From the NCBI GenBank assembly GCA_903845315.1, contig CAIMWY010000423.1, forward strand, positions 1-5,539: a stretch of DNA of 5,539 nucleotides, in the 5' to 3' direction. This DNA comes from an uncultured Burkholderiales bacterium. GTDB taxonomy: Bacteria; Pseudomonadota; Gammaproteobacteria; Burkholderiales; Burkholderiaceae. This document shows, piece by piece, positions 1 to 5,539 of the stretch. Below the pieces are notes generated by a model. The model was given only the letters and a program-made list of their open reading frames with translations, did not search any database and was not told the DNA's origin. How positions within the stretch are numbered: the stretch's first letter is position 1; each line of letters starts with the position of its first letter. The position numbers were made by a program, and so were the translations under genes.

Positions 1-1221
1 GAAAAACGGTGTGCCAATCAGTGCCAAAGAGCCTAGCAAAGACGTGATCCAGGTGATGGGCATGTACTTGCGCACGCCACCCATCCAGCGGATGTCTTGG
101 TTGTGGTGCATGCCCATGATGACAGAGCCTGCGCCCAAGAACAACAAGGCTTTAAAGAAGGCGTGGGTCATCAGGTGGAACACGGCCACCGAGTATGCCG
201 AAGCACCCAAGGCCACCGTCATATAGCCCAGTTGCGACAAGGTGGAATAAGCCACCACGCGCTTGATGTCGTTTTGAATCAGCCCCAAAAAGCCCATGAA
301 CAAGGCCGTGATGGCACCGATCACCAAGACAAAGTTGAGCGCTGTGTCTGACAGCTCAAACAAAGGCGACATGCGGGCTACCATGAAGATGCCAGCGGTC
401 ACCATGGTGGCCGCGTGAATCAAGGCGGAAATTGGGGTGGGACCTTCCATCGAGTCAGGCAACCACACGTGCAGTGGGAATTGGGCTGACTTGCCCATGG
501 CGCCGATGAACAAGCAAATACAGATCACGGTCACCAACATCCAGTCGGTGCCGGGGAAGGTGATGGCGCCCAACTCGGCAGCCTTGGCAAAGGCTTGCGT
601 GTAGTTCAAGGTGCCGGCATAGGCCACGATCAGACCTATCCCTAAGATGAAACCAAAGTCACCGACACGGTTGACCAAGAAGGCTTTCATGTTGGCAAAG
701 ATCGCCGTAGGTTTGTTGAACCAAAAGCCGATCAACAGGTATGACACCAAGCCCACCGCTTCCCAACCAAAGAACAGTTGGAGCATGTTGTTGCTCATGA
801 CCAGCATCAACATGGAGAAGGTGAACAGCGAGATGTAGGAGAAGAATCGGTTGTAGCCCTCGTCTTCTTCCATGTAGCCAATGGTGTAGAGGTGAACCAT
901 CAATGAGACGAAGGTGACCACGCACATCATCATGGCGGTCAAACCATCAACCAAGAAACCCACTTCCATTTTCAAACCACCCACTACCATCCAGGTGTAG
1001 AGGGTTTCATTGAAACGCGCGCCGTCCAGAGCCACGCTCTTGAGCGTCATGGCTGACAGCACAAAGGCGACGAACACGCCAAGAATGGTCAAGGTGTGCG
1101 TCAGTCGACGGCCGATCCAGTTGCCACCGAAACGGGTGCCAAACAGGCCAGCCAAGGTCGAGCCAACCAGCGGCGCCAGCGCAACGGTCAGCAAGGTAGA
1201 AGCTTGGAGGGTTTGAGACAT
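1..1221 (-). CDS. nuoL: NADH-quinone oxidoreductase subunit L, C-terminus cut off by the window edge
   Basis: NuoL is the distal membrane-arm subunit of complex I, an Mrp-antiporter-like protein that carries one of the proton-pumping channels. The ATG at 1219-1221 opens a frame that stays open for 407 codons to base 1; family members are usually 610-680 residues, so about a third, including the long lateral helix, lies outside. The translation shows a hydrophobic multi-helix protein with the proton-antiporter family core. Seen residues match the conserved charged set: Glu154 in GWEAVGL, Asp188 in NRVGDFGF, Lys244 in AMGKSAQFPLHVWLPD, His269 in ALIHAATM, Lys320 in QNDIKRVVAYSTLSQLGYM and Lys357 in HAFFKALLFL. 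The start is supported by a Shine-Dalgarno AAGGG nine bases upstream, and it lies five bases after the nuoK stop. nuoM should follow to the left. NuoM and NuoN are paralogues, but the position after nuoK and the sequence details favour NuoL. Confidence 0.97.
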   Translation of the reverse strand, partial: MSQTLQASTLLTVALAPLVGSTLAGLFGTRFGGNWIGRRLTHTLTILGVFVAFVLSAMTLKSVALDGARFNETLYTWMVVGGLKMEVGFLVDGLTAMMMCVVTFVSLMVHLYTIGYMEEDEGYNRFFSYISLFTFSMLMLVMSNNMLQLFFGWEAVGLVSYLLIGFWFNKPTAIFANMKAFLVNRVGDFGFILGIGLIVAYAGTLNYTQAFAKAAELGAITFPGTDWMLVTVICICLFIGAMGKSAQFPLHVWLPDSMEGPTPISALIHAATMVTAGIFMVARMSPLFELSDTALNFVLVIGAITALFMGFLGLIQNDIKRVVAYSTLSQLGYMTVALGASAYSVAVFHLMTHAFFKALLFLGAGSVIMGMHHNQDIRWMGGVRKYMPITWITSLLGSLALIGTPFF

Positions 1222-1226
1222 TTGAA

Positions 1227-1535
1227 TTAACCCTTGAGCGTGTTGAGTTCATCCACGTTGATGCTGGACTTGTTGCGGAACAACTGCACCAGAATCGCCA
1301 AACCGATGGCCGACTCAGCAGCCGCCACAGTCAAGATGAAGAAGACGAAGATTTGGCCGTTCAAGTCGCCCAAGTAATAGGAGAACGCCACGAAGTTCAT
1401 GTTGACCGCCAGCAGCATCAGCTCAATCGCCATCAACAAGACGATCAGGTTTTTACGGTTCAAGAAAATACCGGTCACGGACAGGGCGAACAAAATCGCG
1501 CCCAGGGTGAGGTAGTGGCCTAAGGTGATGCTCAT
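1227..1535 (-). CDS. nuoK: NADH-quinone oxidoreductase subunit K
   Basis: NuoK is a small membrane subunit of complex I (MrpC-like) that links the quinone-chamber end of the membrane arm to the antiporter-like subunits. The 102-residue product has the family's usual length and three predicted transmembrane helices (about 5-25, 29-52 and 62-87). The two conserved membrane glutamates needed for proton transfer in this family are present: Glu38 in the [13 protein letters not shown] segment of helix 2 and Glu74 in the [11 protein letters not shown] segment of helix 3. Basic residues after helix 1 (NRKN) and after helix 3 (FRNK) place those ends in the cytoplasm by the positive-inside rule. The ATG overlaps the nuoJ stop in an ATGA arrangement and is preceded by AGGAG at 8 bases spacing, which fixes the start and suggests coupled translation. 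The stop is TAA. Confidence 0.98.
   Translation of the reverse strand: MSITLGHYLTLGAILFALSVTGIFLNRKNLIVLLMAIELMLLAVNMNFVAFSYYLGDLNGQIFVFFILTVAAAESAIGLAILVQLFRNKSSINVDELNTLKG
1231..1235 (-). promoter_or_regulatory. Shine-Dalgarno of nuoL
   Basis: AAGGG on the minus strand lies nine bases before the nuoL ATG. It is embedded in the last Lys-Gly codons of nuoK, so ribosomes finishing nuoK cross it. This supports the ATG at 1219-1221 as the nuoL start. Confidence 0.7.
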
Positions 1536-2269
1536 GCTGGTTTCTCCTGCTCAGGGGCGGGTTCAACGGCAGGTTGAACCGCTGCCATCTTGACCAAGGA
1601 CACACGGTCGCTCGCTTTGACGCGCACTTGCTGACTCGGGTCTTGGGTCTTGGTGTCTTTGCGGGCACGCAAGGTCAAGGCGATGGCCGCAATCAAGGCC
1701 ACCAACAAAATGATCGCAGCCACTTGCACGGGGTACAGGTACTCGGTGTACAGCAGCACACCCAGAGCTTTGGTGTTTGAGACTTGTGCGATCACCACAT
1801 GCCCCACATCGGCCACAGGCTGGGACGCTGCAACCAATGCCGCAGACGGGGTACCAGCGGGCGCCGTCACAGCCACTGGCGTGACCACAGAAGGCAAGGC
1901 CGAGACATGCGGGACGCTGGTACGGAAACCACCCAACAACACGGCAGCGAGTTCAAGAGCGATCACCGCACCCACTGTGGCGGCCAATGGAAAGTGTGTC
2001 CAAAAGCCTTGGCGAATGCTGTCCATGTTGATGTCGAGCATCATCACCACAAACAAGAACAAGACCATCACAGCGCCCACATACACCAGCACCAAAGCGA
2101 TGGAGAGAAACTCTGCTCTGAGCAGCATCCACACGCCAGACGCCTGGAAAAATGCCAACACCAAATACAAGGCGGCATGCACAGGGTTACGCGCCGTGAT
2201 GACGCGGAATGCGGCAAACAGCAAAGTTGCTGAGAACGCGTAGAAAAGAGCCGATTGAACGTCCATCAT
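1532..2269 (-). CDS. nuoJ: NADH-quinone oxidoreductase subunit J
   Basis: NuoJ is a membrane-arm subunit of complex I next to NuoH, NuoA and NuoK; its third helix takes part in coupling quinone reduction to proton pumping. Five transmembrane helices can be placed at about 8-25, 30-50, 56-79, 92-114 and 174-199. The conserved [13 protein letters not shown] segment follows helix 1, and helix 3 holds the diagnostic [18 protein letters not shown] stretch with Tyr63. At 245 residues it is longer than E. coli NuoJ (184). The extra length is a Val/Ala/Pro/Thr-rich loop between helices 4 and 5 (about 115-165) and a charged, Pro/Glu/Ala-rich tail after residue 200. Two adjacent ATGs (2267-2269 and 2264-2266) could serve as start; relatives generally begin MDV, so the second, giving 244 residues, is equally plausible. 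An upstream in-frame TTG overlapping the nuoI stop is less likely. The Shine-Dalgarno is weak (GAAAG). Confidence 0.96.
   Translation of the reverse strand: MMDVQSALFYAFSATLLFAAFRVITARNPVHAALYLVLAFFQASGVWMLLRAEFLSIALVLVYVGAVMVLFLFVVMMLDINMDSIRQGFWTHFPLAATVGAVIALELAAVLLGGFRTSVPHVSALPSVVTPVAVTAPAGTPSAALVAASQPVADVGHVVIAQVSNTKALGVLLYTEYLYPVQVAAIILLVALIAAIALTLRARKDTKTQDPSQQVRVKASDRVSLVKMAAVQPAVEPAPEQEKPA
1544..1548 (-). promoter_or_regulatory. Shine-Dalgarno of nuoK
   Basis: AGGAG on the minus strand lies eight bases before the nuoK ATG, inside the 3' end of nuoJ (codons for the PEQEKPA tail). Together with the ATGA stop-start overlap it supports coupled translation of nuoJ and nuoK and fixes the nuoK start. 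Confidence 0.75.
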
Positions 2270-2277
2270 GAAATCTT

Positions 2278-2790
2278 TCAACGGTATTTGGCGTCAGCAG
2301 CTTTGTTGGCCGCAATTTCAGGTTCGTAGCGGTCACCCACAGCCAACAGCATTTCTTTGGTGAAGTACAAGTCTCCGCGCTTTTCGCCGTGGTACTCGAA
2401 GATGTGGGTTTCGACGATCGAGTCAACCGGGCAGCTTTCTTCGCAAAAGCCACAGAAGATGCATTTGGTCAGGTCAATGTCGTAGCGCGTGGTGCGGCGA
2501 CTTCCATCGGCACGCTGATCAGACTCGATGGTGATGGCCATGGCCGGGCACACCGCTTCGCACAGCTTGCAAGCTATGCAACGCTCTTCGCCGTTTTCAT
2601 AGCGCCGCAGCGCATGCAGCCCACGAAAACGTGGCGACAAAGGCGTTTTTTCTTCAGGGAACTGGATCGTGATGCTGCGCGAGAACATGTACTTGCCCGT
2701 TAAGGCCATGCCTTTGAACAGCTCGGTCAGCAAGAAGCTCGACAAAAAGTCGCGCAAGGAAAAAGGGGCGGAATGTGTTGTTGTGGTCAT
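2278..2790 (-). CDS. nuoI: NADH-quinone oxidoreductase subunit I (two-cluster ferredoxin-like)
   Basis: NuoI is the peripheral-arm subunit at the membrane interface that holds [4Fe-4S] clusters N6a and N6b and hands electrons on towards cluster N2 in NuoB. The 170-residue product has two ferredoxin motifs: Cys71, 74, 77, 81 in [12 protein letters not shown] and Cys110, 113, 116, 120 in [12 protein letters not shown]. In this fold the last cysteine of each motif completes the other cluster. An N-terminal amphipathic segment (about 10-35, [20 protein letters not shown]) matches the family's membrane-associating helix, followed by the conserved core [20 protein letters not shown]. The length is normal for proteobacterial NuoI. 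The start at 2788-2790 gives the family-like N-terminus MTTTT. An in-frame ATG at 2800-2802, overlapping the nuoH stop as TGATG, would add four residues (MRPI) and cannot be excluded, because neither start has a strong Shine-Dalgarno. The gene is 11 bases after nuoH. Confidence 0.97.
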   Translation of the reverse strand: MTTTTHSAPFSLRDFLSSFLLTELFKGMALTGKYMFSRSITIQFPEEKTPLSPRFRGLHALRRYENGEERCIACKLCEAVCPAMAITIESDQRADGSRRTTRYDIDLTKCIFCGFCEESCPVDSIVETHIFEYHGEKRGDLYFTKEMLLAVGDRYEPEIAANKAADAKYR

Positions 2791-2801
2791 GATCGGTCTC
2801 A

Positions 2802-3884
2802 TCAGTTCCAGATGCTCCATGGGGTCTGAATCCAGACACCCACCACCAGCAACCAAACCAAGGTCACAGGAATGAAAACCTTCCAACCCAAACGCATGAT
2901 CTGGTCATAGCGGTAGCGCGGGAAGGTGGCACGCACCCAAAGGAACATGGTCACGACAACAAAGGTCTTCATGCCAAGCCAAATCCAGCCAGGCACCCAA
3001 TTGAACAGCACGTGGTCGATGGGTGACAACCAGCCGCCCAAGAACATCACCACCGTCAGCATCGAGACCAAAATCATGTTGGCGTATTCGGCCAAGAAAA
3101 ACATGGCGAATGACATGCCCGAGTACTCGATCATGTGACCGGCAACGATTTCAGACTCACCTTCCACCACGTCAAACGGGTGACGATTGGTTTCGGCCAA
3201 GCCGGAGATGAAGTACACCAAAAAGATAGGGAACAAAGGCAACCAGTTCCATGACAGGAAGGTGAGGCCTTTGTCGGCCATCATGCCCTTGGCTTGACCC
3301 ATCACGATGTCGCTCATGTTGAGGCTGGCAGACACCATCAACACAATCACAAAGCAAAAGCCCATGGCAATTTCGTAGCTCACCATTTGGGCCGAAGCAC
3401 GCATGGCGCCTAAGAAGGCGTATTTAGAATTGGAGGCCCAACCGGCAATGATCACGCCGTATACCTCGAGTGAGGTGATGGCCATCAAAAACAGCAAGCC
3501 GGCATTGACGTTGGCCAATGCCACATCCGGCCCAAACGGAACCACCGCCCAGGCCGCCAGCGCCGGCATGATGGTCATGATGGGGCCCAACAAGAACAAA
3601 CCGGTGGAGGCTTGGGTCGGCACAATGATTTCTTTGGTCAACAACTTGAGCGCATCGGCAATCGGCTGCAACAAACCACCAGGGCCGGTGCGGTTGGGCC
3701 CTTTGCGAATTTGGGTGTACCCAATGGCTTTGCGCTCCCACAAAGTGAGGTAAGCCACGCAGCCCATCAGGGGCAGCAGCACCACCACAATCTTGATCAA
3801 AGTCCACAGGACGGGCCACGCCATGGTGGTCCACCATGCCGCAGGCCACAGCCCCAAACCTGCATTGAATAGTGCGTCAACCAT
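2802..3884 (-). CDS. nuoH: NADH-quinone oxidoreductase subunit H
   Basis: NuoH (ND1 homologue) is the membrane subunit that contacts the peripheral arm and forms much of the ubiquinone-binding chamber and the start of the proton-coupling path. The 360-residue product has about eight transmembrane helices. It carries the family signatures in order: [10 protein letters not shown] (46-55), the GPNRTGP turn (62-68), [15 protein letters not shown] (71-85), [10 protein letters not shown] (162-171), [22 protein letters not shown] (229-250) with its acidic quinone-chamber loop, and [11 protein letters not shown] (318-328). The length is close to relatives (about 350-360). The ATG at 3882-3884 shares one base with the nuoG TGA (TGATG), and AAGGAGG lies six bases upstream. 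The in-frame GTG just before it (3885-3887) would have only three bases spacing, so ATG is preferred. The product ends WSIWN, then TGA. Confidence 0.98.
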   Translation of the reverse strand: MVDALFNAGLGLWPAAWWTTMAWPVLWTLIKIVVVLLPLMGCVAYLTLWERKAIGYTQIRKGPNRTGPGGLLQPIADALKLLTKEIIVPTQASTGLFLLGPIMTIMPALAAWAVVPFGPDVALANVNAGLLFLMAITSLEVYGVIIAGWASNSKYAFLGAMRASAQMVSYEIAMGFCFVIVLMVSASLNMSDIVMGQAKGMMADKGLTFLSWNWLPLFPIFLVYFISGLAETNRHPFDVVEGESEIVAGHMIEYSGMSFAMFFLAEYANMILVSMLTVVMFLGGWLSPIDHVLFNWVPGWIWLGMKTFVVVTMFLWVRATFPRYRYDQIMRLGWKVFIPVTLVWLLVVGVWIQTPWSIWN

Positions 3885-5539
3885 CACTGGCCTCCTTGCA
3901 ACTTGGCGTCAATCGGAGGTTGCTTGGCATCCGCCGTCAACTGCAGCGACGGTGCGCGACGCACCAAGCTGTCGAGTTGGTAAATGGCAGCCGTGGCAGG
4001 TTGGCCTGCTGCCGGGTTGGCGTTCACGCTGACAGAACACGCGTTGGACAACAACGCCGCCACGTTGTCAGGAATGGCCTGGGCACGCACTTCGTCAATC
4101 GTCTCGAAGGCAAAGCCTGGCAAATGCAACATCGAGCCCAAGACACGCAGCACTTTCCAAGCTGGACGGGTTTCACCCAAAGGCTTGACCACACCATGGA
4201 AGCTTTGCACGCGCCCCTCAGTGTTGATGAAAGTGCCTGCTGTTTCAGTGAAGGGCGAGATAGGCAACAGGACGTCGCTGATGTCCAGATTGGCTTTGAA
4301 CGGTGACAAAGTCACCACCATCTCGGCTTGGCCGATCGCTTGTGCAGCGGCCGCGCCGTTGGCGGCATCAAACGCAGGTTCGGTGTTGAGCAAGACCACG
4401 GCCTTCAAACCACCGACCAACATCTGGCCAGCGTTCTGGCCACCCGCCACAGGCAAAGCACCCACCACTTGGGCACCCACGGTGTTGGCAGCTTCGCCGA
4501 AATAACCCACGGTGGCGCCGGTTTGTGCACCGATCCAGTTGGCCAGACTCAACAAGCTCGAAGCGTGCGCATGGTGCGCCGCTGCGTTGCCCAACACAAT
4601 GGCTTTGCGGTCACCGCTGGTCAATGATGCGGCAATGGCTTGCGCTTGGGCGCTGCTGGCGTTGCCCATCACCGGCGCGGTAGCACCAGTGATGGCACCC
4701 ACCGCTGCGGCCACATCGGCCAAGGCTTGCACCCAGTGGGCAGCGTCTGCCAAGAGGGTATTGGCCACAGGCATGGCCCAATCGTAGGACTGTGCATTCA
4801 GCGCGTGAAGCTTGGCGCCGTTGCGCACGGCTTGGCGCAGACGTTGTGCCATCAAAGGCTGGTCTTTGCGGATGTTGCTGCCAATCACCAACACGCGTTG
4901 CAGTGTGCTCAACGACGCCAAAGAAGTACCCAACCAACGAACTTGACCATCGTGCTGAAAGTCTGCGGCACGCAAACGCGTGTCGATGTTTTTGCTGCCC
5001 ATTCCGCGCGTGAGCGCTGCAGCCAAGTACAACTCTTCGGCGGTGCTATGCGGGCTGGCCAAAGTGCCGATGGCCTGAGCGCCATGCTGGGCTTTGACGC
5101 CTTGCAGGCCGTTGGCCACGTATTCAAGTGCGGTTTGCCAATCGACCTCTTTCCACTCGCCACCTTGCTTGAGCATGGGGGTGGTCAAGCGGTCAGCAGC
5201 CTCAAGGGCTTCGTAGCTGAAGCGGTCACGGTCGGCGATCCAGCATTCGTTGACGTCCTCGTTTTCCAAAGGGACAACGCGCAACACTTTGTTGTTCTTA
5301 ACTTGAACAATCAAGTTGGCGCCAGTGGCGTCGTGCGGGCTGACCGACTTGCGACGGCTCAGCTCCCAAGTGCGCGCTTGGTAGCGGAAGGGTTTGCTGG
5401 TCAAGGCGCCAACGGGGCAGATGTCAATCATGTTGCCCGACAACTCGGAGTCGACCGACTGGCCGACAAAGGTCTCGATCTCGGCATGCTCACCGCGGTG
5501 CGACATGCCCAACTCCATGATGCCGGCCACTTCTTGGCC
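3884..5539 (-). CDS. nuoG: NADH-quinone oxidoreductase subunit G, N-terminus cut off by the window edge
   Basis: NuoG (NDUFS1 homologue) is the largest peripheral-arm subunit and carries electrons from NuoE/F towards NuoI. 551 residues are visible and the frame is open to the right edge (codons for GQEVAG). The missing part should hold the [2Fe-2S] N1b and [4Fe-4S] N5 sites and the first three cysteines of N4. Cys41 in [15 protein letters not shown] is the expected fourth N4 ligand. From about residue 57 the molybdopterin-oxidoreductase-like fold begins ([23 protein letters not shown], then [16 protein letters not shown]). Here the Cys-x2-Cys-x3-Cys of the extra N7 cluster in E. coli NuoG is replaced by Ser/His/Asp, so N7 is absent, as in mitochondria. 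Later conserved blocks are [18 protein letters not shown] (about 212-229) and [42 protein letters not shown] (about 424-465). The GTG at 5528-5530 is an internal Val, not the start. Complex I uses this fold structurally, with no molybdenum cofactor. Confidence 0.97.
   Translation of the reverse strand, partial: GQEVAGIMELGMSHRGEHAEIETFVGQSVDSELSGNMIDICPVGALTSKPFRYQARTWELSRRKSVSPHDATGANLIVQVKNNKVLRVVPLENEDVNECWIADRDRFSYEALEAADRLTTPMLKQGGEWKEVDWQTALEYVANGLQGVKAQHGAQAIGTLASPHSTAEELYLAAALTRGMGSKNIDTRLRAADFQHDGQVRWLGTSLASLSTLQRVLVIGSNIRKDQPLMAQRLRQAVRNGAKLHALNAQSYDWAMPVANTLLADAAHWVQALADVAAAVGAITGATAPVMGNASSAQAQAIAASLTSGDRKAIVLGNAAAHHAHASSLLSLANWIGAQTGATVGYFGEAANTVGAQVVGALPVAGGQNAGQMLVGGLKAVVLLNTEPAFDAANGAAAAQAIGQAEMVVTLSPFKANLDISDVLLPISPFTETAGTFINTEGRVQSFHGVVKPLGETRPAWKVLRVLGSMLHLPGFAFETIDEVRAQAIPDNVAALLSNACSVSVNANPAAGQPATAAIYQLDSLVRRAPSLQLTADAKQPPIDAKLQGGQ
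3891..3897 (-). promoter_or_regulatory. Shine-Dalgarno of nuoH
   Basis: AAGGAGG on the minus strand, a near-perfect anti-16S match, lies six bases before the nuoH ATG (3882-3884) and three before the alternative GTG (3885-3887). The spacing decides in favour of the ATG. It is the strongest ribosome-binding site in the window and also encodes part of the nuoG C-terminus (Gln-Gly-Gly). Confidence 0.8.

Larger units (their letters stand above)
1..5539 (-). other. Interior of the nuo (complex I) operon
   Basis: Six genes in the order nuoG-H-I-J-K-L run in one direction. The junctions are: nuoG/H one-base overlap (TGATG), nuoH/I 11 bases or a TGATG overlap, nuoI/J 8 bases, nuoJ/K four-base overlap (ATGA), and nuoK/L 5 bases. 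There is no intergenic space for a promoter or hairpin terminator, so the genes are presumably on one transcript whose promoter lies beyond the right edge. The order matches the standard bacterial nuoA-N cluster. No stretch without a gene exceeds 11 bases. Confidence 0.93.

Noticed and set aside
1650..2243. A 197-codon open frame on the plus strand
   Set aside because: It lies wholly antisense to nuoJ. Its composition (many Thr, Ala, Asn) is what the reverse complement of a hydrophobic Val/Ala-rich gene gives, and I recognise no domain.
2279..2281. TTG start for nuoJ overlapping the nuoI stop
   Set aside because: No Shine-Dalgarno precedes it, and relatives start at MDV, which matches the downstream ATGs.
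2791..2886. A 202-residue form of NuoI starting at 2886
   Set aside because: The extra N-terminal residues are read from the 3' end of nuoH in another frame and do not resemble NuoI; the family core begins shortly after the ATG at 2790.
3872..4306. A 144-codon open frame on the plus strand
   Set aside because: It is another antisense shadow over nuoG and the nuoG/nuoH junction, overlapping the previous one in a different frame, with no family resemblance.
3984..4505. A 173-codon open frame on the plus strand
   Set aside because: It is antisense to the well-conserved nuoG frame, has no recognisable domain, and is a typical shadow in GC-rich coding DNA.
5528..5530. GTG as a possible nuoG start
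   Set aside because: The frame is open upstream to the window edge and encodes GQEVAG, part of the conserved stretch that follows the N4 cysteines, so this is an internal valine.
1..5539. Search for a novel system, mobile element, CRISPR, RNA gene or inserted gene
   Set aside because: The window is filled end to end by intact complex I genes in canonical order with no unexplained gap longer than 11 bases and no repeats that I could see.

Overview
The window is an interior slice of a bacterial respiratory complex I operon (proton-pumping NADH:quinone oxidoreductase, nuo). All genes lie on the minus strand, so transcription runs from the right edge (5539) to the left edge (1). In transcription order they are nuoG (5' end outside the window), nuoH, nuoI, nuoJ, nuoK and nuoL (3' end outside the window). 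This is the canonical nuoA-N gene order. By that order nuoE/nuoF should lie upstream (right) and nuoM/nuoN downstream (left), but neither is visible here.

The organism is most likely a betaproteobacterium of the order Burkholderiales, probably in or near the Comamonadaceae (Limnohabitans/Rhodoferax/Polaromonas-like). This is inferred from recalled family resemblance, not from a search. The clues are the NuoI core around its two ferredoxin motifs, a NuoJ with a long C-terminal tail, and a NuoG of the form that lacks the extra N7 iron-sulphur motif. Base composition is moderately GC-rich and looks uniform across the window.

Layout: 3884-5539 is the C-terminal three quarters or so of NuoG, the large peripheral-arm subunit. 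2802-3884 is NuoH, the membrane subunit that forms the quinone chamber with the peripheral arm. 2278-2790 is NuoI, which carries clusters N6a and N6b. 1532-2269 is NuoJ, 1227-1535 is NuoK, and 1-1221 is the N-terminal 407 residues of NuoL, an antiporter-like proton-pumping subunit. Genes overlap by 1-4 bases or are separated by at most 11 bases. There is therefore no room for internal promoters or terminators between genes, and translational coupling is likely. Clear Shine-Dalgarno sequences sit inside the upstream coding ends for nuoH, nuoK and nuoL, while nuoI and nuoJ have weak ones.

Together the products pass electrons from NADH (via NuoE/F, outside the window) through iron-sulphur clusters in NuoG and NuoI to quinone bound at NuoH. 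The released energy is carried through NuoH, NuoJ and NuoK to the pumping channels in NuoL (and NuoM/N). All reading frames are intact and the key residues I could check are present. I see no mobile element, RNA gene, CRISPR array, repeat or sign of horizontal transfer, and no previously undescribed system. The window is an ordinary housekeeping region, and the findings are low-level points of detail.
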